Shown piece by piece: positions 57,183-64,000 of a stretch of DNA of 64,000 nt. How positions within the stretch are numbered: position 1 is the stretch's first letter; every line of letters starts with the position of its first letter. A program made the translations under genes and the position numbers. The DNA comes from Stappia sp. MMSF_3263 (GTDB lineage Bacteria; Pseudomonadota; Alphaproteobacteria; Rhizobiales; Stappiaceae): the NCBI RefSeq assembly GCF_030733745.1, contig NZ_JASHIK010000003.1, positions 38,501 through 102,500 of the forward strand, written 5' to 3'. Under the pieces are notes generated by a model that worked only from the letters and a program-made list of their open reading frames with translations, did no database searches and was not told the DNA's origin.

Positions 57183-57553
57183 TCCGGCCTCCGGGACCTC
57201 TTGCTACCACCCTGGCGAAGATTGTCCGCCGATTCCCGCGTGCATTCAAACGCTCGCACTTTAGTCTCGTTCCAGTCTATAGCCCATATACATGGTCAAG
57301 GTGAATTGGGAATATCCCTGAAGGGTCGTTTCGACGCAGGCGCGCCGGATCGCGGGCCGGCCGACGCGCTCGGAAGTTCGGTATTGTGGCGTCGACGCAA
57401 GGGAACTGCGGAAAACGCCGCCGTCCCGGCTTCCGCCTTGCGCTCGGGCAACGGCTTCGCCATAACCCGCCAAACGCGGTACAACTCTGCCGCGCGCGGT
57501 ACGGGAAAGGCCCGGCCGCGTTCAACCCGAGGTCCAAACTGGGGGACAGTTTC
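57183..57553. other. 371-bp divergent spacer between hemA and trpS
   Basis: I see no credible gene and no tRNA. The stretch 57255-57310 is A/T-richer than its surroundings and may hold the divergent promoters, but no -35/-10 pair with normal spacing is convincing. Confidence 0.5.
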
Positions 57554-58630
57554 TTGAATCAGTTCCAGCCGCGCGTATTCTCCGGCGTACAGCCCACCGG
57601 CAATCTCCATCTTGGCAACTATCTCGGCGCGATCTCGCGTTTCGTGCCGCTGCAGGACGAGATGCCGGCGATCTATTGCGTCGTCGACCTGCATGCGATC
57701 ACCGTCAATCACGATCCCGCGCTCCTCGCCGGGACGACGCGCGAGGTGACCGCCGCCTATCTGGCCGCAGGCATCGACCCGAAGAAGGCGATCATCTTCA
57801 ACCAGAGCCAGGTCCGGGAGCATGCCGAGCTTGCCTGGATTTTCAACTGCATCGCGCGCATCGGCTGGCTCAGCCGCATGACCCAGTTCAAGGAAAAGGC
57901 GGGCAAGAACCGGGAGAATGCCTCGGTCGGCCTGTTCGCCTATCCGACGCTGATGGCGGCCGACATCCTGGCCTATCGCGCCACGCATGTGCCGGTGGGC
58001 GACGACCAGAAGCAGCACCTGGAACTGACCCGCGACATCGCGCAGAAGTTCAACAACGACTTCGCCGATCGCATCAAGGAGCTCGGCCTCGGCATTCCCA
58101 ACCCGACGCCGAGCCCGGAACTGCCGGACGAGCTGTTCTTCCCGCTGACCGAGCCGATGATCGCCGGGCCCGCGACCCGCATCATGAGCCTGCGCGACGG
58201 CACCAAGAAGATGTCGAAGTCGGACCCGTCGGACCTGTCGCGCATCAACCTGCGCGATTCGGCCGAGGAGATCGCCAAGAAGATCCGCAAGGCCAAGACC
58301 GATCCGGAGCCGCTTCCGAGCGAGATGGACGGCCTTGCTGAGCGTCCCGAGGCGGCCAACCTCGTCGGCATCTATGCCGCGCTGTCGGGCAAGTCGAAGG
58401 ACGCTGTGCTGTCGGAGTTCGCCGGCCAGCCCTTCTCGATCTTCAAGCCGGCACTCGCCGATCTTGCGGTCGACAAGCTGTCGCCGATGACCGGCGAGAT
58501 GAACCGCCTGCTCGACGACCCCGGCCATATCGATGCGGTGCTGCGCGACGGCGCCGGTCGCGCTTCGGAGATCGCCGGCCCGGTGCTGCGCGATGCCCGT
58601 CGCATCATGGGCTTCCTGGAAGGCCGCTGA
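57554..58630 (+). CDS. trpS: Tryptophan-tRNA ligase
   Basis: A 358-residue class I aminoacyl-tRNA synthetase charging tRNA-Trp. The HIGH-type motif is TGNLHLGN (15-22) and KMSKS is at 219-223; [21 protein letters not shown] is the tryptophan/ATP site. The start is most likely TTG 57554, preceded by GGGGGAC and giving the canonical [13 protein letters not shown] beginning; an ATG 56 codons upstream yields a basic leader that no TrpS has. A hairpin terminator follows. Confidence 0.95.
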   Translation: MNQFQPRVFSGVQPTGNLHLGNYLGAISRFVPLQDEMPAIYCVVDLHAITVNHDPALLAGTTREVTAAYLAAGIDPKKAIIFNQSQVREHAELAWIFNCIARIGWLSRMTQFKEKAGKNRENASVGLFAYPTLMAADILAYRATHVPVGDDQKQHLELTRDIAQKFNNDFADRIKELGLGIPNPTPSPELPDELFFPLTEPMIAGPATRIMSLRDGTKKMSKSDPSDLSRINLRDSAEEIAKKIRKAKTDPEPLPSEMDGLAERPEAANLVGIYAALSGKSKDAVLSEFAGQPFSIFKPALADLAVDKLSPMTGEMNRLLDDPGHIDAVLRDGAGRASEIAGPVLRDARRIMGFLEGR

Positions 58631-58665
58631 GCAAAGCGCGGACATCGCGACAGCAAGTGAAGGAA

Positions 58666-58697
58666 AAGGGCCGTGCCGGATCTCCGGTACGGCCCTT
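58666..58697 (+). terminator. Hairpin terminator after trpS
   Basis: Arms AAGGGCCGTGCCGG and CCGGTACGGCCCTT pair over 14 bp with one G-U, around a four-base loop. Only two T residues follow, so termination may be partial or Rho-aided. Confidence 0.6.
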
Positions 58698-58732
58698 GCC
58701 ACATGCGGACATGCAGGGTTAGTGTTCTTTTG

Positions 58733-58747
58733 GAACAAAGACGGAAC
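58733..58747. promoter_or_regulatory. Alphaproteobacterial LexA (SOS) box upstream of mmcB
   Basis: GAAC-AAAGACG-GAAC is an exact GAAC-N7-GAAC direct repeat, the known LexA target in alphaproteobacteria (equivalent to GTTC-N7-GTTC). It ends 26 bases before the mmcB start codon, where bound LexA would block transcription. A GTTC directly upstream (58724-58727) adds partial symmetry. Confidence 0.8.
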
Positions 58748-58773
58748 GAATTTGCAAGCGGACGCCCGAGGCC

Positions 58774-59268
58774 ATGATCACCAACCGCATTCTGCTGGAC
58801 GACCCGCTGACTGACGGACGTCAGTCGGATGCCGCCGCGCGGGTCTGGCGCGGAACGGCGCGGATGCTGCGCGCGGCCGGTTTTGCCTGTGTGGGGGAGC
58901 TGACGCTGGCCTCCGGGCGGCGGGCGGACCTGGCGGCGGTCGGACCGAAAGGGGACGTGTGGATCGTCGAGGTCAAATCCTCGCTCGCCGATTTTCGCGC
59001 CGACAACAAGTGGCCGGACTACCGAGCCCATTGCGACCGGCTTTTCTTTGCAAGTCATGCCGATGTTCCCGCGGAGGTGTTTCCGCAGGACGCGGGCCTG
59101 ATCCTGTCCGACGGCTATTTCGCGGAGATCCTGCGATCGGCCCCCGAGCACAGGTTGCCGGCGGCGACGCGCAAGGCGGTGCTGCTCCGCTTTGCCCAGG
59201 CCGCGGCCAATCGCTTGCACGATGCGCTGGATCCCGATCTTCGCATCTCCGTTGGCGGTCCGGGCTGA
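58774..59268 (+). CDS. mmcB: MmcB family DNA repair protein
   Basis: A 164-residue member of the MmcB (DUF1052) family. The nuclease-like core is visible as GELTL (Glu42), RADLAAV (Asp52) and IVEVKSS (Glu66-x-Lys68), the PD-(D/E)xK arrangement. In Caulobacter mmcB is SOS-induced and required for tolerance of mitomycin C crosslinks. The LexA box 26 bases upstream supports the same control here. The enzyme's substrate is unknown. Confidence 0.9.
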   Translation: MITNRILLDDPLTDGRQSDAAARVWRGTARMLRAAGFACVGELTLASGRRADLAAVGPKGDVWIVEVKSSLADFRADNKWPDYRAHCDRLFFASHADVPAEVFPQDAGLILSDGYFAEILRSAPEHRLPAATRKAVLLRFAQAAANRLHDALDPDLRISVGGPG

Positions 59269-59349
59269 GATCCCGCGTTTTGCCCGTTGCAATCCTCGCC
59301 GCCCTTTGCAACTAAACTGGAATTGACGCAGGGGTACTGGGGAACCGGC

Positions 59350-60285
59350 ATGGAAGTTCCGGCGAGAGAAATTGGAGCAGAGCGGACGGATGTGCGGGTT
59401 TGCGTGGCTGTGTGCACCTGCGACCGCCACCAGCAGCTCCACAATACGCTGCAGTCCCTTGCGGACCAGAACATCGAGGCAGGGTTTCGGGTGTTCGTCG
59501 TCGACAACGGCCGCATCGCGGCCCGTCCCGTGGTCGAGGCGTTCGAAGCCGTGCTCGACATTGTCCATGAGCGGGTGCGCGAGCCGGGGCTGAGTGCCGT
59601 CCGCAACCGCGCCCTGCATCTTGCCCGCGAGAGCGGTGCGGACTTCCTTGCCTCCATCGATGATGACGAATGCGCGGACACAGACTGGCTCGCGGCGCAT
59701 CTTGCGGCTGCCGAACTGAGCGGCGCCGACATCCAGATCGGACCCATCGAGCCGCGGTTTGCGGAAAGGCCGGCCGGCTGGATCGTCGACGGCGGCTTCT
59801 TTGCCGAGGCGTGCGAGACGCCGACAACGGCAAACCTGTTCCTGCGCCTGGCCTGCCTGCCACAAAACGAGGGCGACTGGTTCCAGCCCGATTATGCCGT
59901 GACGGGGGGCGAGGATCTCGAGTTTCTTGACAGGCTTTCAAGGAACGGCGCGCGTTACGGGACAGTCCTTTCGGCGCGCGTCTACGACATGGTGCCGGCC
60001 GAGCGCGCGACCCTGCGCTACATCCTGCGGCGGGGCCTGCGCGACGGCGTCTATCTCGGAAATCGTGCGCGCAAGGAAAACGCCACGCTTGCCGGCGTGG
60101 CGGTGGCGGGCCTGCACGAGTTTCTGGCGAAACTCGCCTATTCGGTCAATCACCTGTTCTGGTCGCCGCGTGCCGGCTGGCGTGCGCGGCGTGCCGGCGC
60201 CGACCTGGCGGCGGCCGCCGGCATTCTTGTCGGCCTGCTTGGCGTGAAGCCCCGGTTCTACGGACATGGCGAAACGGTGGATTGA
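59350..60285 (+). CDS. Glycosyltransferase family 2 protein
   Basis: A 311-residue GT-A fold glycosyltransferase. The nucleotide-sugar site opens with VCVAVCTCDRHQQLHNTLQSL, the metal-binding triad is DDD at 104-106 in LASIDDDE, and TGGEDLEFLDRL supplies the acceptor-side ED motif. A hydrophobic C-terminal stretch (AAGILVGLLGV) may attach it to the membrane. No other polysaccharide genes lie nearby, so acceptor and product are unknown. Confidence 0.88.
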   Translation: MEVPAREIGAERTDVRVCVAVCTCDRHQQLHNTLQSLADQNIEAGFRVFVVDNGRIAARPVVEAFEAVLDIVHERVREPGLSAVRNRALHLARESGADFLASIDDDECADTDWLAAHLAAAELSGADIQIGPIEPRFAERPAGWIVDGGFFAEACETPTTANLFLRLACLPQNEGDWFQPDYAVTGGEDLEFLDRLSRNGARYGTVLSARVYDMVPAERATLRYILRRGLRDGVYLGNRARKENATLAGVAVAGLHEFLAKLAYSVNHLFWSPRAGWRARRAGADLAAAAGILVGLLGVKPRFYGHGETVD

Positions 60286-60353
60286 GCCCGAAGCCCCGCC
60301 GCTGACCTGGCCAACGATCGGCCTCGTTGAACGGGCCCTGCACCCGGCGCGGG

Positions 60354-60908
60354 TCAGCGCGGGGCGCGCTTGGCCAGGATCCGCTGCAGGGTGCGCCGGT
60401 GCATCGACAGCCGCCGGGCCGTTTCCGAAACGTTGCGGTCGCACAGTTCATAGACGCGCTGGATATGCTCCCAGCGCACCCGGTCCGCCGACATCGGGTT
60501 CTCCGGCGGCGGCGCCTTTTCCTCGTCGGTCGATGTCAGCGCCGCAAGCACGTCGTCGGCGTCCGCGGGTTTTGCCAGGTAATCGACCGCCCCGAGTTTC
60601 ACGGCGGTGACGGCGGTGGCGATGTTGCCGTAACCGGTCAGGATCACCACCCTGGCATCGGGCCTGCGGGCACGCACGGCCTCGACCACGTCGAGACCGC
60701 TGCCATCCTCAAGCCGCATGTCGACGACGGCGAATTCCGGCGCGGCGATCCTCAGCTTGTCCAGCGCCTCGCGCACGCTGTCCGCGGTTTCGGTGACGAA
60801 GCCCCGCTTTTCCATAGCTCTCGCCAGACGCTGCTGAAAAGGCCGGTCGTCATCGACGATCAGCAGGGTTCTCGGTGTCGCGTCTTCTGTCTGTGACCGC
60901 TCGTTCAT
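60354..60908 (-). CDS. regA: Redox response regulator RegA/ActR
   Basis: A 184-residue regulator with a receiver domain (acidic Asp19-21, phosphoacceptor Asp63 in VVDMRLEDGSG, Lys in YLAKPADADD), a four-proline linker region, and a Fis-type helix-turn-helix at the end (NVSETARRLSMHRRTLQRIL) that is almost invariant in the family. With RegB it controls respiration, CO2/N2 fixation or tetrapyrrole genes in response to redox state. It lies 60 bases downstream of regB on the same strand. Confidence 0.96.
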   Translation of the reverse strand: MNERSQTEDATPRTLLIVDDDRPFQQRLARAMEKRGFVTETADSVREALDKLRIAAPEFAVVDMRLEDGSGLDVVEAVRARRPDARVVILTGYGNIATAVTAVKLGAVDYLAKPADADDVLAALTSTDEEKAPPPENPMSADRVRWEHIQRVYELCDRNVSETARRLSMHRRTLQRILAKRAPR

Positions 60909-60968
60909 GCCGCCGTCCTGCGTTTTCCCGTATCGGTCCGACTGATGCCGGATCCTGTTCTGCTGTCT

Positions 60969-62384
60969 TTATATGTGCGTTTGCGCGGGCGGCAAATCCG
61001 CGTGGCTGCCTATGTCTGCGGCATTTGCGCCCGCGCCTTCCTGCCACGGGGAGCGGCCGTCGCGGGGCCAGGCCACGCGGACGATGGCGCCGCGCCCGGG
61101 GGGGGGACGGTTGCGCAGGCGCAGGTCCGCCCCGGTGCGTTCCAGCAGCGTCTTGGCAATAAAGAAACCCAGCCCCAGGCCCCCGGCAATGTCGCCCTGG
61201 CCCGGACGGCCCTCGCGATTGCCTCGTGCCGTGACATAGGGCTCGCCAAGGCGGGTGATCACGTCGGCCGCAAAACCGTTTCCGTCATCGGCGATTTCGA
61301 TCACGACGCTTGCAGCGGTCCAGCGGGCGGTGATGGTGACAAGGCTGTCGGCGAAGTCGACGGCATTCTCCAGAAGATTGCCGAGCCCGTAATGGATGGC
61401 TGGATTGCGCCAGACCAGAGGCTCGGCTCCCTCGCCGCCGGCATCGACCTCGATCCGCGTGCCGAAGGCGCGGGCCGGTTCGATCACCTGTTCGATCAGG
61501 TGCGACAGCTTCTCGCCCCGGAAATGGCGGTCGCGGTCGTCGGGCAGCGACGACAGCTTCGAAAGGATGTCGCGGCAACGCTCCGCTTGCGACAGGATCA
61601 GTGCCAGATCCTCGCGCAGCGCGTCGGGGGTGGGCAGGTCCCCCGCGGCGCTGTCGAAATCGCGCGCCAGTTCCTTGGCGGTCAGATAGACGGTTGCCAG
61701 CGGGGTGCCCAGCTCGTGGGCCGCTGCGGCCGCCAGTCCGTCGAGGGCGTGGAGATGCTGCTCGCGGGCCAGCACAAGCTCGCTCGCGGTCAGGGCGTCG
61801 GACAGCTGCCGCGCCTCCTCGGCCACCCGGAAGGCATAGGCGCCCATGAAGGACAGCGAGCAGACCAGCGCGATCCACACGCCCGTCGCATAGACGGGCG
61901 GGAGCCGGAACGTCTGGTCATCCGGCCAGGGGAGCGGCAGGTGGAACACGGCGAGCACGGTGGCGATGCCGGCGGCAAGCAAACCCAGATAGACCGTCTT
62001 GCGCGCCGAAAGGCCCGTGGCGGACACCATCACGGGGGCCAGGAGCAGGAACGCGAAAGGGTTCCCCAATCCGCCGGTGAGGTAGAGAAGCCCGCCCATC
62101 TGGGCAAGGTCGTAGCCGAGCTGCAGTGTGGCCGAGCGTTCCGAAAGCCGCTGCGACTGCGGCGAGCGGACCTTCAGGAAGATGTTGAGCCAGGCGGATG
62201 CGGCGACCAGCGCCGCGCAAAGCGACAGCGGCAGGGGATAGGCCAGATAGAAATGCACGAAGAGCAGGGCCGCCGTCTGGCCGGCGATCGCCAGCCACCG
62301 CAGCCGCACCAGCGTGTCGAGTTTCAACCGGCGGTGCGGCGAGCCCAGTTCGTGCGTGTCTGTTTCCGGCATCATGTCCTTCAA
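60969..62384 (-). CDS. regB: Redox sensor histidine kinase RegB/ActS
   Basis: A 471-residue membrane kinase with six hydrophobic helices (about 30-48, 52-70, 88-103, 108-125, 131-148, 167-186). The quinone-sensing GGLGNPF motif is at 104-110 between helices 3 and 4. Phosphoacceptor His223 is in [10 protein letters not shown], and the redox-active cysteine equivalent is Cys270 in QAERCRDIL. The ATPase domain shows [16 protein letters not shown] and GLGLGFFIA. No SenC/PrrC gene is adjacent, unlike Rhodobacter; the arrangement fits ActSR of rhizobia. Divergent from secB. Confidence 0.96.
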   Translation of the reverse strand: MKDMMPETDTHELGSPHRRLKLDTLVRLRWLAIAGQTAALLFVHFYLAYPLPLSLCAALVAASAWLNIFLKVRSPQSQRLSERSATLQLGYDLAQMGGLLYLTGGLGNPFAFLLLAPVMVSATGLSARKTVYLGLLAAGIATVLAVFHLPLPWPDDQTFRLPPVYATGVWIALVCSLSFMGAYAFRVAEEARQLSDALTASELVLAREQHLHALDGLAAAAAHELGTPLATVYLTAKELARDFDSAAGDLPTPDALREDLALILSQAERCRDILSKLSSLPDDRDRHFRGEKLSHLIEQVIEPARAFGTRIEVDAGGEGAEPLVWRNPAIHYGLGNLLENAVDFADSLVTITARWTAASVVIEIADDGNGFAADVITRLGEPYVTARGNREGRPGQGDIAGGLGLGFFIAKTLLERTGADLRLRNRPPPGRGAIVRVAWPRDGRSPWQEGAGANAADIGSHADLPPAQTHI

Positions 62385-62628
62385 GGTCCTGTCAGGGCGG
62401 CAAGTGCCTGCCCTTGCACCTTGTGGCGCGCCGGACAGGCAACGTCAAATGCCCTGGAAGAGGGGCGCGCGGGTCGCCGCGCGGCCGGGTTACGGCCAAT
62501 CAGGCCTTGTGCTGCGCCGTCCCGGCATGCTAGCGGAACCTTCGATCCCGCGCGGGGAGCAGGGCCTTTTGCCGGTCCGGCTTGTCCGCGCCAGACATTG
62601 CATCACTGCCGAGACAGGATACCGACGA

Positions 62629-63120
62629 ATGAGCGATACCAACGACGCGGCCGCTGGCCAGGGCAACGAAGCCGGCGGTGCGCCGGGCATGAGCATCATC
62701 GCCCAGTACATCAAGGACCTGTCCTTCGAGAACCCGAACGCGCCCGGCTCTCTGCAGCCGCAGGAGCAGCCGAAGCTCGACATCAATGTCAATGTCTCGG
62801 CCCAGCCGATGGGAGAGAACCAGTTCGAGGTCGTCCTGACGCTCAATGCCAGCGCCAAGACCTCGACGATGGCGGTCTTTGCCATCGAGCTGGTTTACGC
62901 CGGCCTGTTCCGCGTTCTCGGCGTGCCGCAGGAGCACCTGCATCCGTTCGTCCTGATCGAGTGCCCGCGCATGCTGTTCCCCTTCGCCCGCAACATCCTT
63001 GCCGAGGCCTCGCGCAATGGCGGCTTCCCGCCCTTGATGCTGGACCCGATCGATTTCGCCGCGCTTTACCGGCAGAATGCCGATCAGGCACAGGCGGCGG
63101 CCGAGCAGAAGCCGAACTGA
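62629..63120 (+). CDS. secB: Protein-export chaperone SecB
   Basis: A 163-residue chaperone that holds preproteins unfolded and delivers them to SecA. The core is typical: [80 protein letters not shown]. An N-terminal extension of about 20 residues rich in Asn, Ala and Gly precedes it. A strong terminator follows. Confidence 0.97.
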   Translation: MSDTNDAAAGQGNEAGGAPGMSIIAQYIKDLSFENPNAPGSLQPQEQPKLDINVNVSAQPMGENQFEVVLTLNASAKTSTMAVFAIELVYAGLFRVLGVPQEHLHPFVLIECPRMLFPFARNILAEASRNGGFPPLMLDPIDFAALYRQNADQAQAAAEQKPN

Positions 63121-63146
63121 TCCGACTGCCGGTCATCGATGAAACG

Positions 63147-63180
63147 AAAAAGCCGCGAACCCTGAGGTTCGCGGCTTTTT
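63147..63180. terminator. Bidirectional terminator between secB and the DUF2852 gene
   Basis: A 15-bp perfect stem (AAAAAGCCGCGAACC and its complement) with a CTGA loop and a following T tract on both strands. The bases before it (GAAACG) repeat those of the terminator at 55901. Confidence 0.88.
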
Positions 63181-63208
63181 TCATGTCTTCAGGGAACGTC
63201 CCGCCGGT

Positions 63209-63643
63209 TCAGGTCGCCTCGCTTGCCGGTCCGCGGCCGCGGTTGGCCATGAAACGGTCGAACTCTTCCTGGTCGCGCGCCCGGCGCAACTCGCGCAGGA
63301 AGTCGTCGAACTCGGCCCGCATCCGGTCGAGCCGGGCACGTTCCTCCTCGAGCCGTTCCAGCTCGCGGTTCCTGTAGTCGTCAAACGCCGCATTGCCGGT
63401 GTTGCGGGCCATGCCCGTCTCGAAGCCGCGGCGAACGGGATTTGCGTCCCACTGCGCGCGTGCTTCGCGGGCAAGACCGGGAAGCCGGTCGCCCCACAGG
63501 ATATAGGCGAGCATCGCCAGTCCCAGTGGCCAGAAGACGACAAAGCCGAGAACCATCAGTGCGATGGTCACGGGAGACCAGCCGGGCCGGATGGCGGGTC
63601 GGCACGCGGCCCCGGCGGTTTGGGTAGTGGATCCGTAGCTCAT
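63209..63643 (-). CDS. DUF2852 family membrane protein
   Basis: A 144-residue protein of a family restricted largely to alphaproteobacteria. One hydrophobic segment (about 24-49, VTIALMVLGFVVFWPLGLAMLAYILWG) is followed by a highly charged coiled coil (about 85-130, rich in E/R with LERLEEERARLDRMRAEFDDFL). The start at ATG 63643 follows GAGGAG; the frame stays open upstream to 63943 but that part translates the G/T-rich tail and is not coding. Function unknown; a membrane-tethered coiled coil suggests a structural or scaffolding role. Confidence 0.82.
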   Translation of the reverse strand: MSYGSTTQTAGAACRPAIRPGWSPVTIALMVLGFVVFWPLGLAMLAYILWGDRLPGLAREARAQWDANPVRRGFETGMARNTGNAAFDDYRNRELERLEEERARLDRMRAEFDDFLRELRRARDQEEFDRFMANRGRGPASEAT

Positions 63644-64000
63644 CTGCGCTCCTCTCTCACGTACTTCAACAGCGGAAATGTGGGAACGGGCTCGCCCGCG
63701 TTCAAGAAAAACGCGGAAACCGGGCCGCTGGCGGGGCTCTGGGATGTCTGGAGGATCGGTCACTGTGAGGAGTTTCGGCGACGTCCGTGTGACGAAGCCG
63801 GCTGGTTCTGGCTGTTTTTCGGGTTTTCGGCTGTTGGATTGGGGCGGCTTGAGGGGCGCCTTGGTTGGGTTTGGGTGTGGTGTGGATAGTTTAGTATGTT
63901 GATATTGTTTGCGTTTGTGGTTTGTCGGGGGTTGTTTTTGCACAGGGGTGTTTTGGATTTTGGGTGAATTTTCGAGTTGTGCGATTTTTTTTGGGAATGG
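63644..64000. other. Intergenic end of window with G/T-rich tail
   Basis: No gene is supported. From about 63,750 the plus strand becomes markedly rich in G and T and poor in C and A: by hand count the last 160 bases hold about 11 C and 16 A. Any open frames here reflect this skew. It may be a real strand-biased spacer or a sequence-quality artefact at a contig edge. Confidence 0.6.

Noticed and set aside
57280..57310. A fourth RutR operator (TTGACCA half-site on the minus strand before hemA)
   Set aside because: Only one half matches; the second half reads TATATGG instead of TGGTCAA-type sequence.
57183..57553. An FNR or RegA site before hemA
   Set aside because: No TTGAT-N4-ATCAA or near match was found, and RegA sites are too degenerate to call by eye.

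Overview
The window is about 64 kb of high-GC (roughly two-thirds G+C) chromosome from an alphaproteobacterium, most likely a Hyphomicrobiales (Rhizobiales) member of the Stappia/Labrenzia type. Pointers are the ActS/ActR (RegB/RegA) redox pair, a 5-aminolevulinate synthase HemA, OlsB for ornithine lipids, MmcB behind an alphaproteobacterial LexA box, the rhizobial GlpSTPQ glycerol importer, a TTAA-N7-TTAA CtrA-like site and DUF2852. Genes are tightly packed, many overlap by ATGA, and I see no phage, insertion sequence, CRISPR array, tRNA or rRNA.

Layout. 1-19,700 is mostly housekeeping: a bifunctional penicillin-binding protein, DUF1330 and GNAT proteins, OlsB, a membrane hybrid histidine kinase, a flavin-dependent monooxygenase, ComM, GshB, YraN, RsmI, an LpoA-like lipoprotein, CoaBC, Dut, CysK, a YbjQ protein, an MFS-spermidine synthase fusion and MaiA.

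19,700-37,840 is a complete reductive pyrimidine-catabolism locus. PreT/PreA reduce uracil or thymine, a dihydropyrimidinase opens the ring, a Zn-dependent amidohydrolase removes the carbamoyl group, an omega-aminotransferase converts the beta-amino acid to a semialdehyde, and an MmsA-type dehydrogenase makes acetyl-CoA or propionyl-CoA. A five-gene ABC importer (one ATPase, a two-helix protein, two permeases, an NMT1/THI5-type binding protein), a cupin, a LysE-type exporter and an EamA transporter accompany it. Two tandem RutR-type TetR regulators and three near-perfect RutR operators (19,833; 26,158; 26,191) tie the locus together.

37,840-46,700 looks like a tricarboxylate uptake, sensing and cleavage module: TctABC, a second binding protein, a divergent TctD/TctE pair, then a convergent CaiB-type CoA-transferase and citryl-CoA-lyase-like protein. 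46,700-55,400 is the glycerol/glycerol-3-phosphate locus: glpR-glpD divergent from glpV-glpS-glpT-glpP-glpQ-DUF2160. The two ATPases carry complementary substitutions that predict one normal and one degenerate ATP site.

55,400-64,000 returns to core genes: a Rap1a-like secreted protein, HemA, TrpS, SOS-type MmcB, a family 2 glycosyltransferase, RegA/RegB, SecB and a DUF2852 protein. The last ~250 bases are strongly G/T-rich, unlike the rest.

The strongest leads are the asymmetric GlpS/GlpT ATPase pair, the RutR-controlled reductive pyrimidine locus with two RutR paralogues and an unusual importer, and the putative citrate activation/cleavage module. All functional statements come from reading the sequence and remembered family features; no database search was run.
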